The translations under genes and the position numbers were made by a program. Positions 1 through 9,412 of a DNA stretch of 64,000 nt are shown piece after piece. The DNA lies in contig NZ_JALTON010000053.1 of NCBI RefSeq assembly GCF_027000115.1, positions 56,793 to 120,792 of the forward strand, written 5' to 3'. Below the pieces are notes generated by a model. The model was not told the origin of the DNA. It saw only the letters and a list, made by a program, of their open reading frames with translations, and searched no databases. The stretch's first letter is position 1. The number at the start of each line of letters is the position of its first letter. The stretch is from Thiohalobacter sp. Lineage in GTDB: Bacteria; Pseudomonadota; Gammaproteobacteria; Thiohalobacterales; Thiohalobacteraceae.

Positions 1-52
1 CAAGGGCCGTGTGCTGGCCTACTTCGCGGGGCGCATGAAGAAGCGCGCCTGA
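1..52 (+). CDS. soeA: C-terminal end of a molybdopterin oxidoreductase (probable SoeA), partial
   Basis: Only the last 16 codons are in the window, ending in the basic tail AGRMKKRA before TGA at 50-52. The identity is inferred from position: the next two genes are the iron-sulfur and membrane subunits of a SoeABC-type sulfite-oxidising enzyme, whose catalytic molybdenum subunit SoeA is normally encoded immediately upstream. The fragment itself is too short to identify on its own. Confidence 0.5.
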   Translation, partial: KGRVLAYFAGRMKKRA

Positions 53-103
53 AGCCATGCCCAGGCGCCGACGCGCCCCTGCGTTGATACGGAGCTATAC
101 AAG

Positions 104-835
104 ATGACTCAACTCGCTTTGGTAATCGATCTCAACGTCTGCGTGGGCTGCCATGCCTGCGTCACAAGCTGCAAGGAATGGAACACTTCCGGGACTGCCG
201 GACCCATGTCCGACTTCAACCCCTATGGCGCCGATCCCACCGGCACCTTCTTCAATCGCGTACAGACCTTCGAGGTCGGCTGTTTCCCGAACACGGAAAC
301 GGTCCACTTCCCCAAGAGCTGCCTCCACTGCGAGGACGCGCCCTGCGTGCCGGTGTGCCCCACCGGCGCCAGCTACAAGCGCGAGGAAGACGGCATCGTG
401 CTGGTGGACTACGACAAGTGCATCGGTTGCAAGTACTGCAGCTGGGCCTGCCCCTATGGCGCCCGCGAGCTGGACGAGCAGCAGAAGGTGATGAAGAAGT
501 GCACCCTGTGCGTGGACCGCATCTATGACCAGACGCTGCCCGAGAACGAGCGCCGTCCCGCCTGCGTCATGGCCTGCCCGACCAACGCCCGCCTGTTCGG
601 CGACGTGCATGACCCGGATTCCGAGGTCTCGGTGGCCATCCGCGAACGGGGCGGCTATCAGCTGATGCCGGAATGGGGCACCAAGCCGGCCAATCACTAT
701 CTGCCACGGCGCAAGACCCGCATCGAGATTCACGAGGATGAACTCGAGCGCGTGGACAACCCGCTGAAGAAGGAGAAGGTGCATCCGGATCGGATCATCG
801 ACGAGCCGACCCTGGACGACGTGAGCACCTTCTGA
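104..835 (+). CDS. soeB: 4Fe-4S electron-transfer subunit of SoeABC-type sulfite dehydrogenase
   Basis: A 243-residue DmsB/NrfC-type ferredoxin subunit that carries electrons between the molybdenum subunit and the membrane anchor. Four cysteine clusters are visible: CVGCHACVTSC from residue 13, a CLHCEDAPCVPVC motif, CIGCKYCSWAC and a CTLC...CVMAC pair, enough for four [4Fe-4S] centres. Length and the following 327-residue anchor match SoeB/SoeC of purple sulfur bacteria. There is no signal peptide, consistent with a cytoplasmic enzyme. An ACGGAG ribosome-binding site precedes the ATG. A generic DMSO or polysulfide reductase-type subunit is the main alternative; the sulfur context favours Soe. 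Confidence 0.8.
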   Translation: MTQLALVIDLNVCVGCHACVTSCKEWNTSGTAGPMSDFNPYGADPTGTFFNRVQTFEVGCFPNTETVHFPKSCLHCEDAPCVPVCPTGASYKREEDGIVLVDYDKCIGCKYCSWACPYGARELDEQQKVMKKCTLCVDRIYDQTLPENERRPACVMACPTNARLFGDVHDPDSEVSVAIRERGGYQLMPEWGTKPANHYLPRRKTRIEIHEDELERVDNPLKKEKVHPDRIIDEPTLDDVSTF

Positions 836-997
836 ACGATCATGCCGTCGGCCACCGGTGGTTCACCGCCAGTGGAGCCCTCCTGAATCGCGCAACCCGG
901 TTCCACAGCCGGTGACCGACGGCACCCAACTGGACGCACGCACGACCCACGGGCACGGCAGCCCCGGGCGAGTGAAACCTGGAACACTGGAGTCATC

Positions 998-1981
998 ATG
1001 CATCCTGCATTCTCAGTCATCTTTCTGACCACTCTCATCGGGGTCGGCCAGGGTCTGTTCCTGGCGCTGTACACCGGCGAACTCTATTCCGTGGTCAAGG
1101 TTCTGCCGACTCAGGCCAACCCGAACTTCTACGGTTTCGGCAGCCTGCTGTCACTGGCCTTCCTGGGCCTGGGCCTGTTCGCCTCCTTCTTCCATCTCGG
1201 CCATCCGGAACGCGGCTGGCGCGCCATCGCCCGCTGGCGCACCTCCTGGCTGTCCCGCGAGGTGATCGCGCTGCCTGCTTTCATGGGCACGGTGGCCGCC
1301 TATGGCCTGGTGCACTACACGGGCTGGAACCCGGTGTTCGTCGAGATCGGCGCGCAGGGCGACATTGCCGTCGACCTGTCTCTGCTGCTGGGCGCGCTGG
1401 GCACGCTGCTGTGCTTCGCACTCTTCATCTGCACCGGCATGATCTACGCCGCCATCAAGTTCCTGCAGGAATGGGCCACACCCCTGACCGTGATCAACTT
1501 CATCCTGCTGGGCTCGGCTTCCGGCTTCACCCTGGCCGCGGCCTACGCGGCCTACCTGGAACCGGGCATGCTCAGGTTCTATGGCGGCTGGGCCATCTTT
1601 CTCACGTTGCTGGCATTCATCACCCGTACCGCCAGCCTGATCCGCAATGGCCGCATCAAGTACAAGTCCACCGTGCAGACCGCCATCGGCGTGCGTCACA
1701 CGCGCGTCGTCCAGAAGGCTCAGGGCAGCATGGGCGGTTCCTTCAATACCCGGGAGTTCTTCCATCACAAGACGCCCGGGTTCGTGAACGGGATGAAATG
1801 GCTGTTCCTGGTGTTGGTGTTCGCCGTGCCCGTGGTGTTGCTGGCCATCGGCCTCAAGGTACCGGCGGCGGCTGCCCTGGCGCTGGCGTTCGTGGCCCAG
1901 TACCTGGGGCTGATTGCGGAACGCTGGGTGTTCTTCGCCCAGGCCAATCACCCGCAGAACCTCTACTACCAGACAGTCTGA
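998..1981 (+). CDS. soeC: NrfD/DmsC-family membrane anchor subunit of SoeABC
   Basis: A 327-residue integral membrane protein with about eight hydrophobic segments, starting MHPAFSVIFLTTLIGVGQGL. This is the DmsC-type anchor that exchanges electrons with the quinone pool. The HLGHPERGWRAI stretch in the first third is characteristic of this family. It lies 162 bases after soeB, and that gap holds no gene. A GGAG Shine-Dalgarno sits eight bases before the ATG. A strong hairpin follows the stop, so soeABC probably ends here. In the sulfite-oxidation model, electrons from cytoplasmic sulfite reach ubiquinone through this subunit. Confidence 0.8.
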   Translation: MHPAFSVIFLTTLIGVGQGLFLALYTGELYSVVKVLPTQANPNFYGFGSLLSLAFLGLGLFASFFHLGHPERGWRAIARWRTSWLSREVIALPAFMGTVAAYGLVHYTGWNPVFVEIGAQGDIAVDLSLLLGALGTLLCFALFICTGMIYAAIKFLQEWATPLTVINFILLGSASGFTLAAAYAAYLEPGMLRFYGGWAIFLTLLAFITRTASLIRNGRIKYKSTVQTAIGVRHTRVVQKAQGSMGGSFNTREFFHHKTPGFVNGMKWLFLVLVFAVPVVLLAIGLKVPAAAALALAFVAQYLGLIAERWVFFAQANHPQNLYYQTV

Positions 1982-1985
1982 GGCG

Positions 1986-2018
1986 GCGAAGGGGGTGCTC
2001 GACGCCCCCTTCGCTTTT
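1986..2018 (+). terminator. Rho-independent terminator after soeC
   Basis: GCGAAGGGGG (1986-1995) pairs perfectly with CCCCCTTCGC (2005-2014) across a nine-base loop and is followed by TTTT. It lies five bases after the soeC stop and separates soeABC from moaA. Confidence 0.8.
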
Positions 2019-2054
2019 GACTCCGGTCAATTCATTCCCCTGCGCGCCGTCCTA

Positions 2055-2083
2055 TTGTTGCGCCGTGGAACCGCGACTATAGT
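2055..2083 (+). promoter_or_regulatory. Predicted sigma-70-type promoter of moaA with almost no leader
   Basis: TTGTTG (2055-2060) and TATAGT (2078-2083) are separated by 17 bases. The -10 box ends only six bases before the moaA ATG at 2090, so transcription would start at or next to the start codon and give a leaderless or near-leaderless mRNA. No Shine-Dalgarno sequence is visible before the ATG. Confidence 0.5.
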
Positions 2084-2089
2084 GAAGCC

Positions 2090-3073
2090 ATGAGCAGCCT
2101 GCTGACAGACCGCTTCGGCCGCAACATCGAGTACGTCCGCCTGTCGGTGACGGATCGTTGCGACCTGCGCTGTTTCTACTGCATGCCGCGCGGCTTCCGT
2201 GACTTCGAGATTCCGGAACACTGGCTCTCCTTTGACGAGATCGAGCGCGTTATCGGCGCCTTTGCCCGCCTGGGCACACGGCGCGTGCGCCTGACCGGCG
2301 GCGAACCGCTGGTGCGACACGGACTCCCCGATCTGGCCCGGCGTCTGGCGGCCCTGCCGGGACTGGAGGATCTGTCGCTGAGCACCAATGCCACCCGGCT
2401 GGCCCGCCATGCCGAGGCCCTGCGCGCGGCCGGCATCCAGCGCATCAATGTCAGCCTGGACTCGCTGGTACCCGAAACCTTCCGCCAGATCACCCGGGGC
2501 CGGCTGGACAAGGTACTCGACGGCCTGATGGCCGCCCGAGCGGCCGGTTTCCGGCCCATCAAGATCAACATGGTGGTGATGAAGGGTATCAACGACCATG
2601 AAGTCGAGGACATGGTCGAGTTCTGTCTGGAGCATGGCTTCACGCTGCGCTTCATCGAAACCATGCCCATGGGCGATACCGGGCGCAATGCCAGTGACCG
2701 CTACCTGGATCTGCGCGAGGTACGCGCGCGACTGGCCCGGCGCTTCGAACTGTTGCCGGGCGTCATGCCGGGAGGCGGGCCTGCGCGCTATGTGCAGGTG
2801 GCCGGCACCGAGCTGCGCATCGGTTTCATCACCCCCATCTCCCAGCACTTCTGCGACACCTGCAACCGGGTGCGGCTGTCCGTGGATGGCACGCTTTACA
2901 TGTGCCTCGGCCAGGAGCACCGCTTCGAACTGCGCCCCCTGCTGCGGAGCGGCTGCACCGACACAGAGCTGGAACAGGCGATCCGCGACGCCATCAATCT
3001 CAAGCCGGAACGCCACGAATTCACCGAAAAGCCGGAAAAAATCCTCCGCTTCATGTCGATGACCGGGGGCTGA
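2090..3073 (+). CDS. moaA: GTP 3',8-cyclase MoaA (molybdenum cofactor synthesis)
   Basis: A 327-residue radical-SAM enzyme that performs the first step of molybdopterin synthesis, rearranging GTP into the cyclic intermediate that MoaC converts to cPMP. The N-terminal CDLRCFYC motif (Cys24, 28, 31) binds the SAM-cleaving cluster. A second cysteine set (CDTCNRVRLSVDGTLYMC) near residue 265 binds the GTP-holding cluster. The C-terminus ends in the essential Gly-Gly tail (MTGG). It sits between two molybdoenzyme loci (soe and nap), which both need the cofactor; no other moa gene is in the window. Confidence 0.95.
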   Translation: MSSLLTDRFGRNIEYVRLSVTDRCDLRCFYCMPRGFRDFEIPEHWLSFDEIERVIGAFARLGTRRVRLTGGEPLVRHGLPDLARRLAALPGLEDLSLSTNATRLARHAEALRAAGIQRINVSLDSLVPETFRQITRGRLDKVLDGLMAARAAGFRPIKINMVVMKGINDHEVEDMVEFCLEHGFTLRFIETMPMGDTGRNASDRYLDLREVRARLARRFELLPGVMPGGGPARYVQVAGTELRIGFITPISQHFCDTCNRVRLSVDGTLYMCLGQEHRFELRPLLRSGCTDTELEQAIRDAINLKPERHEFTEKPEKILRFMSMTGG

Positions 3074-3139
3074 GTCCCGCTGCCGAAGCGCCTTTGGCCC
3101 GCATGTCTTCACGGCGGGACCCGCGCCTTGCGGGCGCCA

Positions 3140-3760
3140 TTACATGTCGCCCACGGTTGCGGTCGGCAATTCCTCGCGCATGTCCGGCAGCTCGTGGGCA
3201 ATACCCTTGTGGCAATCGATGCAGGTCTTGCCCTCCTCCAGGCCCTTCGAATGCCGCGCTACCGCACGCCGTCCCTGGTAGGTGAAGTCCATGGATTCAT
3301 AGTCATGGCAATTGCGGCATTCCCGGGAATCGGTTTTCTTCATGGAGTCCCAGACATGACGCGCAAGCTCCAGCCGCTTGGCCTCGAATTTCTCCCGGGT
3401 GTCGATGCTCCCCATCACCTTATGGAACAGCTCGTTGGAGGCCTGGATCTTGCGAATGACCTTGTGCGTCCATTCCTTGGGCACGTGGCAGTCCGGGCAA
3501 GTGGCGCGCACGCCAGTGCGGTTGTTGTAATGGATGGTCTTCTTGTATTCCTCGTAAACGTTGTCACGCATTTCATGGCAGGACACGCAGAAGACCTCGG
3601 TATTGGTCGCTTCCATGGCCGTATTGAAACCACCCCAGAAAATGATGCCGGCCACGAAGCCCACCACCAGCACACCACCGAGAGAATAGGTGGCCGATGG
3701 ACGCCGCAGGGCGGACCATATACGGGACAGCAGCCCCTGCTTGCCTGTATTGTCTGACAT
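3140..3760 (-). CDS. napC: NapC/NirT-family tetrahaem cytochrome c
   Basis: A 206-residue membrane-anchored periplasmic quinol dehydrogenase that passes electrons to NapB/NapA. There is one transmembrane anchor at about residues 25-43 and four CxxCH haem sites: CVSCH (58), CPDCH (88), CRNCH and CIDCH. Length and haem number match NapC rather than the pentahaem relatives. It is the last gene of napFDAGHBC, 33 bases after napB, and is convergent with moaA. Confidence 0.92.
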   Translation of the reverse strand: MSDNTGKQGLLSRIWSALRRPSATYSLGGVLVVGFVAGIIFWGGFNTAMEATNTEVFCVSCHEMRDNVYEEYKKTIHYNNRTGVRATCPDCHVPKEWTHKVIRKIQASNELFHKVMGSIDTREKFEAKRLELARHVWDSMKKTDSRECRNCHDYESMDFTYQGRRAVARHSKGLEEGKTCIDCHKGIAHELPDMREELPTATVGDM

Positions 3761-3793
3761 GGTGCGGTTCCCCTTTCGAGCAGTTGGCCTGCG

Positions 3794-4243
3794 TCACTGA
3801 CCGGAGATGGCCGGAATCGGCTGGAACGTATTCTCGACCAGCGGCTTGGCATCGGCCTGCGGCACGTGGCACTGGGTGCAGAAGTAGCGTCGTGCGGAGA
3901 TGTTTGCCAGCACGTGCTTTTCCCGGTCCTCGAAGTGGGTCTGGCTGATCTTGGTCGCACCCGCCTCCTTGTAGTTGGCCCAGCTGTGGCAGCTCATGCA
4001 CTTGTTGAACTTGAGGTTGATCTGGTAACCCTCGATCTTGTGCGGAATGAGCGGCGGCTGCTGCACATAATCACGTGGCAGTACCTCGCCATCCTTTCTG
4101 TAGTGCTTGATCTCGGGCACATCCGGCGCCTGATCTATGGGCCGCATACCGCGCAGGGAGGTGATCTCCTCTGCGATCGCGCCGCTTGCGGCAGCCGCCA
4201 GCCCGCACATCAGACCGACCGCCATGACGAGAGACTTGTTCAT
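3794..4243 (-). CDS. napB: Periplasmic nitrate reductase dihaem cytochrome subunit NapB
   Basis: A 149-residue electron-transfer subunit of the periplasmic nitrate reductase. The start at 4243 is chosen because it begins a signal peptide ([20 protein letters not shown]) and its ATG overlaps the napH stop by four bases (ATGA). Two haem-binding motifs, CMSCH and CTQCH, and the NapB-type LRGMRPIDQAPDVPEI region follow. It accepts electrons from NapC and donates them to NapA. Confidence 0.93.
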   Translation of the reverse strand: MNKSLVMAVGLMCGLAAAASGAIAEEITSLRGMRPIDQAPDVPEIKHYRKDGEVLPRDYVQQPPLIPHKIEGYQINLKFNKCMSCHSWANYKEAGATKISQTHFEDREKHVLANISARRYFCTQCHVPQADAKPLVENTFQPIPAISGQ

Positions 4244-5151
4244 GACATGACCTCCATCTTTCCGGAATTCGAGCCCAGGTTGCCGGACCTGGACTGCCGA
4301 TTGAAACGCGTGGTGAACTCGAAGACATCCTTCGAACAAACATCGATGCAGCGCCCGCAGTTGGTGCATTCACCGGACCGGATCACGGGGCCGAGCCTCT
4401 GCGCCGCGCCCTTGAGCGCCGGGCGGATGACCTGCGGCTCGGGGCAGACCGCAAAGCAGTCCATGCAGTCGTTGCACGCATCCCGCCGCGAGGCCGAAAC
4501 GCGCATCAGCGAGACGCGACCAAGCAATCCATAAAAGGCACCCACCGGGCACAGGTGGCCACACCAGGCATGGCGGCTGACCAGGAGCTCCGCCAGGAAC
4601 ACGGCCAGAATCAGGGTCCAGCCCAGGCCCATGCCGAAGAGGATGCCGCGGTGCAGATAGGAGACGGGATTGACCAGTTCCCAGACCAGGGTACCGGTCA
4701 GCGCTGCCAGCAACAGGGTCATGCCCAGCACCCAGTAGCGCGTTTTGCGCGACAGCCGGGCCGCGCTGCGGATGTCCAGCCGCAGCCGCAGCCAGTGGGC
4801 CAGGTCGGTCACCGGATTGAGCGGGCAGACCCAGCTGCAATAGACACGGCCGCCGACCAGCAGATAGAACAGGAGCACGATCAGGGCACCGGTCAGCGCC
4901 GTCAGCTCGGGCAGGTGGCCGGCCGCCAGCGTCTGCAGCAGAACGTAGGGGTCGGTCAGCGGCAACAGGTCCAGGGTCAGGCTGGCATTGAGATTGCCCT
5001 TTACTACCCAGACCCCGAACCAGGGCCCGGCCAGGAACAGCGCCAGCACCGTGAACTGGCTCAGGCGGCGCAATAGCAGCCAGCGATGCGCAGGCCACCA
5101 GCCCTTCTCGCGCCGTGCCTCGCTGCCGGGCATGGGCGTTCGCCGGCTCAT
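4240..5151 (-). CDS. napH: Quinol dehydrogenase membrane component NapH
   Basis: A 303-residue protein with about four transmembrane segments and cytoplasmic polyferredoxin motifs ([11 protein letters not shown] and [11 protein letters not shown] near the C-terminus). The CSWVCP and CGHLCP cysteine motifs typical of NapH lie between membrane helices. Together with NapG it offers a second, ubiquinol-linked electron route to NapA. Its ends overlap napG and napB by four bases each, indicating translational coupling. Confidence 0.92.
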   Translation of the reverse strand: MSRRTPMPGSEARREKGWWPAHRWLLLRRLSQFTVLALFLAGPWFGVWVVKGNLNASLTLDLLPLTDPYVLLQTLAAGHLPELTALTGALIVLLFYLLVGGRVYCSWVCPLNPVTDLAHWLRLRLDIRSAARLSRKTRYWVLGMTLLLAALTGTLVWELVNPVSYLHRGILFGMGLGWTLILAVFLAELLVSRHAWCGHLCPVGAFYGLLGRVSLMRVSASRRDACNDCMDCFAVCPEPQVIRPALKGAAQRLGPVIRSGECTNCGRCIDVCSKDVFEFTTRFNRQSRSGNLGSNSGKMEVMS

Positions 5152-6002
5152 GGCTTGCCCTGCCCGCGCCGCAGCGTTTCCAGCGCGCTGTCGCCGAATG
5201 GCGGTCCTGCCTCTGCCGACTCGCGGACGCGACCGCTCTGGTAGTCGTATTCCACGCCCTGCGGCAGGTTGAAGGCCCGCTCCGCATCCGGCGCCACCAG
5301 GCTTTCACCGGCGGCCGCCTTCTCCTGCCAGCCGAGCCGATAGTGGGCCTGCCGCTCGCCCTTGGCCAGCCGCCGCGGCAGTACCTTGATGGCAGCCTCC
5401 TCCAGGATGCAGGCGCGTTCGCACTTGCCGCAACCGGTGCAGGCATCGGAATGGACCACCGGGATGAACAGGGCATGGGTACCCGAACGCGGATTGTGGC
5501 GCAGGTCCAGGGTGATGGCCTGGTCGCGCAGCGGGCAGATGTTGTAGCAGACCTCGCAGCGCAGGCCCTGGAAGGCGATGCAGGCCTCCTGGTCCACCAC
5601 CACCGCCAGGCCCATGCGTGCCTCGCGGATGTCGGTGAGGCCGTGATCGAGCGCACCGGTCGGGCACGCCTTCACGCAGGGAATGTCCTCGCACATCTCG
5701 CAGGGTACATCGCGCGCGACGAAATAGGGGCTCCCTGTCGCCACCGCCTCGCCAGGCGCCGCCAGGCGCAGGGTGTCGTAGGGGCAGTCGCGCACACACA
5801 GGCCACAGCGGATACAGGCACCGAGAAATTCCGGCTCGGCCAGCGCCCCCGGCGGACGGATGGCCTCGGCGGGCAGGCTGCGGGCGGAGCGGGCATGCAG
5901 AGCCAGCCCCAGCCCGAGCGCCGCCACCGCCGCCGCGGTGCGCGCCGTGTCCACCAGGAAACGGCGACGCCCCGCGTTGGTGGCCTGTCGTTGCGCAGTC
6001 AT
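5148..6002 (-). CDS. napG: Ferredoxin-type protein NapG
   Basis: A 284-residue periplasmic iron-sulfur protein with a twin-arginine-like leader ([10 protein letters not shown], then a hydrophobic alanine/leucine stretch) and four 4Fe-4S cysteine clusters, including [23 protein letters not shown] and [11 protein letters not shown]. It works with the membrane protein NapH in quinol-to-NapA electron transfer. It starts 16 bases after napA and overlaps napH by four bases. Confidence 0.92.
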   Translation of the reverse strand: MTAQRQATNAGRRRFLVDTARTAAAVAALGLGLALHARSARSLPAEAIRPPGALAEPEFLGACIRCGLCVRDCPYDTLRLAAPGEAVATGSPYFVARDVPCEMCEDIPCVKACPTGALDHGLTDIREARMGLAVVVDQEACIAFQGLRCEVCYNICPLRDQAITLDLRHNPRSGTHALFIPVVHSDACTGCGKCERACILEEAAIKVLPRRLAKGERQAHYRLGWQEKAAAGESLVAPDAERAFNLPQGVEYDYQSGRVRESAEAGPPFGDSALETLRRGQGKP

Positions 6003-6018
6003 GGCCGCTCTTCGACCC

Positions 6019-8565
6019 TCAGGCCTTCACCACCTTCACCGCGCACTTCTTGTAGTCCGTCTCCTTGGACAGCGGATCGGTGGCATCGAGGGTCACCTTG
6101 TTGATCAGGCGACCGGCGTCGAACCAGGGCACAAAGATCAGGCCCCGGGGCGGACGGTTACGGCCCCGGGTTTCAACCCGGGCGATGATCTCGCCGCGCC
6201 GGCTGACCACCTTCGCCGGCAGCCCGCGACGGAGGCCACGCTCGCGGGCATCATCGGGATGCATGAAGACCACGGCGTCGGGGAAGGCACGATAGAGTTC
6301 CGGCACCCGCCGGGTCATGGAACCCGAGTGCCAGTGTTCCAGTACCCGGCCGGTGGAAAGCCACAGATCGAACTCGTCGTCCGGGCTCTCCGCGGGTGGC
6401 TCGTAGGGTGCGGAGATGATGTTGGCCCGACCATCCTTCCGACCATAGAACTGGATGCCGGCCCCCTTGGCGACATGCGGATCGTAGCCCTCGCGATAGC
6501 GCCACAGGGTCTCCTTGCCGTTCACCACCGGCCAACGCAGGCCGCGCGCCTGGTGATACATATCGAAGGGCGCCTGCTCGTGGCCCTTCTTGGGCCCCTC
6601 GAGCTGGAAGCGACGATATTCCTCGAACAGACCCTTCTGCACGTAGTAGCCGAAGTGCTCGGACTCGTCGTTGTCGTAGACGTTGCCCTCTGCGTCCCGC
6701 ACCGTGCCGTGCTCATAGGCGAAACTGTCCACCTGGCCATTGCGGAACAGGATCTCGTACAGGGTCTTGCCTCGATATTCAGGCTTCTTCGCCAGCAGCT
6801 CCTCGGGCCAGACCTCCTCGACCTTGAAGCGCTTGGAGAACTCCATGATCTGCCACAGATCGGACTTCGCCTCACCCGGCGCCTTCACCTGCTGGCGCCA
6901 GAACTGGGTGCGGCGCTCGGCGTTGCCGTAGGCGCCCTCCTTCTCCGTCCACATGGCCGTGGGCAGGATCAGGTCGGCGGCCATGGCGGTGACGGTCGGA
7001 TAGGGATCCGATACCACAATGAAGTTGTCGGGGTTGCGGTAACCCGGCCAGGTCTCCTCGTTGAGGTTGGCCGCCGCCTGCATGTTGTTGTTGCACATGA
7101 CCCAGTAGGCATTGAGCCTGCCGTCCTTCAGCATGCGGTTCTGCAATACGGCGTGGTAGCCGACCTTGCCCGGGATGGTGCCTTCCGGCAGTTTCCAGAT
7201 CTTCTCGGCCAGATCTCGATGCGCCTTCTTCTTGACCACATAGTCGGCGGGGAGGCGATGGGCGAAGGTGCCGACCTCGCGTGCCGTGCCGCAGGCCGAG
7301 GGCTGGCCGGTCAGCGAGAAGGGGCTGTTTCCGGGCTCGGAGATCTTGCCCATCAGCAGGTGCACGTTGTAGACCAGACCGTTGACCCACACGCCCCGGG
7401 TATGCTGGTTGAAGCCCATGGTCCAGAAGGAAGTCACCTTGCGCTTCGGGTCCGCGTAGACCTTCGCCAGCCGTTCCAGCTTGTCCTTCGGCACGCCGGA
7501 CAGTTCGGAGACGTAATCGAGCGTATAGGGCTCGACCGACTTCGCGTACGCCTCGAAACTGATCTTGTGGAACTTGCCCACACCCGGGTTCTTCGCCTTT
7601 TGCTCCAGCGGGTGTTCGGGGCGCAGGCCGTAACCTATATCCGTGGTGGCCTGATTGAAGTTCACGTGGCTGTCGATGAATTCCTGGTTGTAGGCCTTGT
7701 TCTGGATGATGTAGTTGGCGATGTAGTTGAGGATTGCCAGATCGGTCTGTGGCTTGAAGATCATGCCGTTGTCGGCCAGTTCGAAGCAGCGATTCTCGAA
7801 GGTCGACAGCACGTGCACCTCGCAGCCCTCCCGGGTGAGCCGGGTATCGGTGAGGCGAGACCACAGGATGGGGTGCATCTCCGCCATGTTCGAACCCCAG
7901 AGCACGAACACGTCGGCATTCTCCAGGTCGTCGTAACAACCCATGGGTTCGTCGGCGCCGAAACCGCGGATAAAGGCGCCCACGGCCGAGGCCATGCAGT
8001 GCCGGGCATTGGGGTCGATGTTGTTGGAACGGAAACCGGCCTTGTACAGCTTGGAAGCGGCATAGCCCTCCCACACCGTCCACTGCCCGGAGCCGAACAT
8101 GCCGACCCGCGAGCTGATCTGGTCGACCGACTTGCCCCTGTTCTCCTCCATGCTGCGGCGAATGGCGGCCTTCCACTTGTCGGCCATGATGTCGAAGGCC
8201 TCGTCCCAGGACACGGGCTCGAACTCGCCGTTCTTGTCGAAGCGGCCGTTGCGCTTGCGCAGCAGCGGCGTGGTCAGGCGGTCCTTGCCGTACATGATCT
8301 TGGACAGGAAATAGCCCTTGATGCAGTTGAGGCCGCGGTTGACCGGCGCATCCGGGTCGCCCTGGGTGGCCACCACGCGACCATCCTTCGTGCCCACCAG
8401 CACGCTGCAGCCGGTACCGCAGAAGCGGCAGGGCGCCTTGTCCCACCGGATCATGTCCTTGCCCCGGGCCAGCGCATCCTTCGCGCCCGGCAGGGTCAAC
8501 CCTGCGGCAGCAGCGGTGGCGGCGGCGGCATGGGTCTTGATGAAGTCACGCCGGGTCAGTTTCAT
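6019..8565 (-). CDS. napA: Periplasmic nitrate reductase catalytic subunit NapA
   Basis: An 848-residue molybdenum bis-MGD enzyme that reduces nitrate to nitrite in the periplasm. The start at 8565 gives a Tat signal ([10 protein letters not shown] then an alanine-rich stretch) and sits five bases after a perfect AGGAGGT (8571-8577). CRFCGTGC near residue 46 and NCIKG about 30 residues on bind the single [4Fe-4S] cluster. The cysteine in [13 protein letters not shown] is the likely molybdenum ligand of the NapA family. It overlaps napD by 20 bases. The order and Tat signal separate it from cytoplasmic NasA. Confidence 0.96.
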   Translation of the reverse strand: MKLTRRDFIKTHAAAATAAAAGLTLPGAKDALARGKDMIRWDKAPCRFCGTGCSVLVGTKDGRVVATQGDPDAPVNRGLNCIKGYFLSKIMYGKDRLTTPLLRKRNGRFDKNGEFEPVSWDEAFDIMADKWKAAIRRSMEENRGKSVDQISSRVGMFGSGQWTVWEGYAASKLYKAGFRSNNIDPNARHCMASAVGAFIRGFGADEPMGCYDDLENADVFVLWGSNMAEMHPILWSRLTDTRLTREGCEVHVLSTFENRCFELADNGMIFKPQTDLAILNYIANYIIQNKAYNQEFIDSHVNFNQATTDIGYGLRPEHPLEQKAKNPGVGKFHKISFEAYAKSVEPYTLDYVSELSGVPKDKLERLAKVYADPKRKVTSFWTMGFNQHTRGVWVNGLVYNVHLLMGKISEPGNSPFSLTGQPSACGTAREVGTFAHRLPADYVVKKKAHRDLAEKIWKLPEGTIPGKVGYHAVLQNRMLKDGRLNAYWVMCNNNMQAAANLNEETWPGYRNPDNFIVVSDPYPTVTAMAADLILPTAMWTEKEGAYGNAERRTQFWRQQVKAPGEAKSDLWQIMEFSKRFKVEEVWPEELLAKKPEYRGKTLYEILFRNGQVDSFAYEHGTVRDAEGNVYDNDESEHFGYYVQKGLFEEYRRFQLEGPKKGHEQAPFDMYHQARGLRWPVVNGKETLWRYREGYDPHVAKGAGIQFYGRKDGRANIISAPYEPPAESPDDEFDLWLSTGRVLEHWHSGSMTRRVPELYRAFPDAVVFMHPDDARERGLRRGLPAKVVSRRGEIIARVETRGRNRPPRGLIFVPWFDAGRLINKVTLDATDPLSKETDYKKCAVKVVKA

Positions 8566-8821
8566 TGCAAACCTCCTCGTCGATGCATGCATCGTCTTCG
8601 AACTGGTGATAGACCATGGATGCTGCCAGCACGCCGGGCAGATCCTGCATTCGCAACAGGGTGTCGGCGAGATCGCGATCGGTCGGCTCCTCGATGGTCA
8701 CGACCATGCGACCGTCGTCGGCGGTGGCGTGGATCTCCACGCCATCGAGCGCCCGCAGGCGGGCGCTCACCTCGGCCAGCCGTTCGGGGCGGGTCCGAAC
8801 GATGACACCGGAAATGTTCAT
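8546..8821 (-). CDS. napD: NapA maturation chaperone NapD
   Basis: A 91-residue cytoplasmic chaperone that binds the NapA Tat leader and holds export until cofactor insertion. The [18 protein letters not shown] start and ferredoxin-like fold pattern match NapD. Its start overlaps the napF stop (4 bp) and its end overlaps the napA start (20 bp), so translation is coupled to its client. Confidence 0.9.
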   Translation of the reverse strand: MNISGVIVRTRPERLAEVSARLRALDGVEIHATADDGRMVVTIEEPTDRDLADTLLRMQDLPGVLAASMVYHQFEDDACIDEEVCNETDPA

Positions 8822-9321
8822 GACAGTGACGCCTCGTGGTTGGAATACGGCCGGTTGCGCATCCGGATCGCCGCCACCGGGCAGGGCGCGACGCAGGCCC
8901 CGCAGCCGGTGCAGGCGCCCGGGTCGATCTCGGGCCGGCTGCGGCCGCCGGGCGTCAGCCGGTAACGCAGCGCGCGGGGCTCGCAGGCATCGCCGCAGCT
9001 ACGGCAGATCACGCCATTGAGAGCCAGGCAGGCGGCATCGACCTCGACCCGCGGCTGCCAGGGTCCGACGGCAGACAGCAGGTGCTCGGGACAGGCCTCG
9101 CGGCAGGCGGCACACAGGCTGCAGCCGGCAACGGAAAAATCGAGTTCGGGGAGCCGGCCGCGGCCGAGGCGGATGAGATGATCGGAGCAGGCATCGACGC
9201 AGGCACCACAGCCATCGCAACGCTGCTCGAGGTCGACCGAAGACCAGGGCGGCCGAACCGGCCGGCCGCGTCCGGAAAGGTCGCCACGCAACAGATCGGC
9301 TCGACTGATGGTGGATTGCAT
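8818..9321 (-). CDS. napF: Ferredoxin-type protein NapF
   Basis: A 167-residue cytoplasmic polyferredoxin, first gene of the nap operon, implicated in NapA cofactor or cluster maturation. Three cysteine clusters are visible: CDGCGACVDAC, CSLCAACREAC and CTGCGACVAPC, plus an extra CRSCGDAC. The start at 9321 (MQSTISRADLLRG) is preferred over an in-frame upstream ATG because that codon lies inside the FNR box and would precede the transcription start. Confidence 0.88.
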   Translation of the reverse strand: MQSTISRADLLRGDLSGRGRPVRPPWSSVDLEQRCDGCGACVDACSDHLIRLGRGRLPELDFSVAGCSLCAACREACPEHLLSAVGPWQPRVEVDAACLALNGVICRSCGDACEPRALRYRLTPGGRSRPEIDPGACTGCGACVAPCPVAAIRMRNRPYSNHEASLS

Positions 9322-9373
9322 GTCATGCCCCCCGAGTTCGAGGACAGGATGACGAAAACCCGCATCGCTGACC

Positions 9374-9387
9374 TTGATGCATATCAA
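9374..9387 (-). promoter_or_regulatory. FNR/Anr box upstream of napF
   Basis: The 14 bases TTGATGCATATCAA carry both FNR half-sites (TTGAT and ATCAA) with the standard four-base spacer and no mismatch. Centring it at -41.5, as in class II FNR activation, puts the transcription start near 9339, 18 bases before the napF ATG, with a weak -10 match (CATCCT on the minus strand, 9346-9351). It predicts induction of the nap operon when oxygen is limiting. Confidence 0.8.
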
Positions 9388-9412
9388 GCAGATCCGGCAT
9401 AAGGCGTCAGCA

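Noticed and set aside
3074..3120. Terminator between moaA and napC
   Set aside because: A GTCCCGC/GCGGGAC pair exists but the loop is long and no U tract follows on either strand.
5860..8805. Very long open frame on the plus strand opposite napA
   Set aside because: It mirrors napA codon by codon, has no domain or ribosome-binding site, and such antisense frames are common in high-GC DNA. The same applies to those opposite the aldehyde dehydrogenase, slt, the NDUFA9-like gene, prlC, topA, ntrY and the chemoreceptor.
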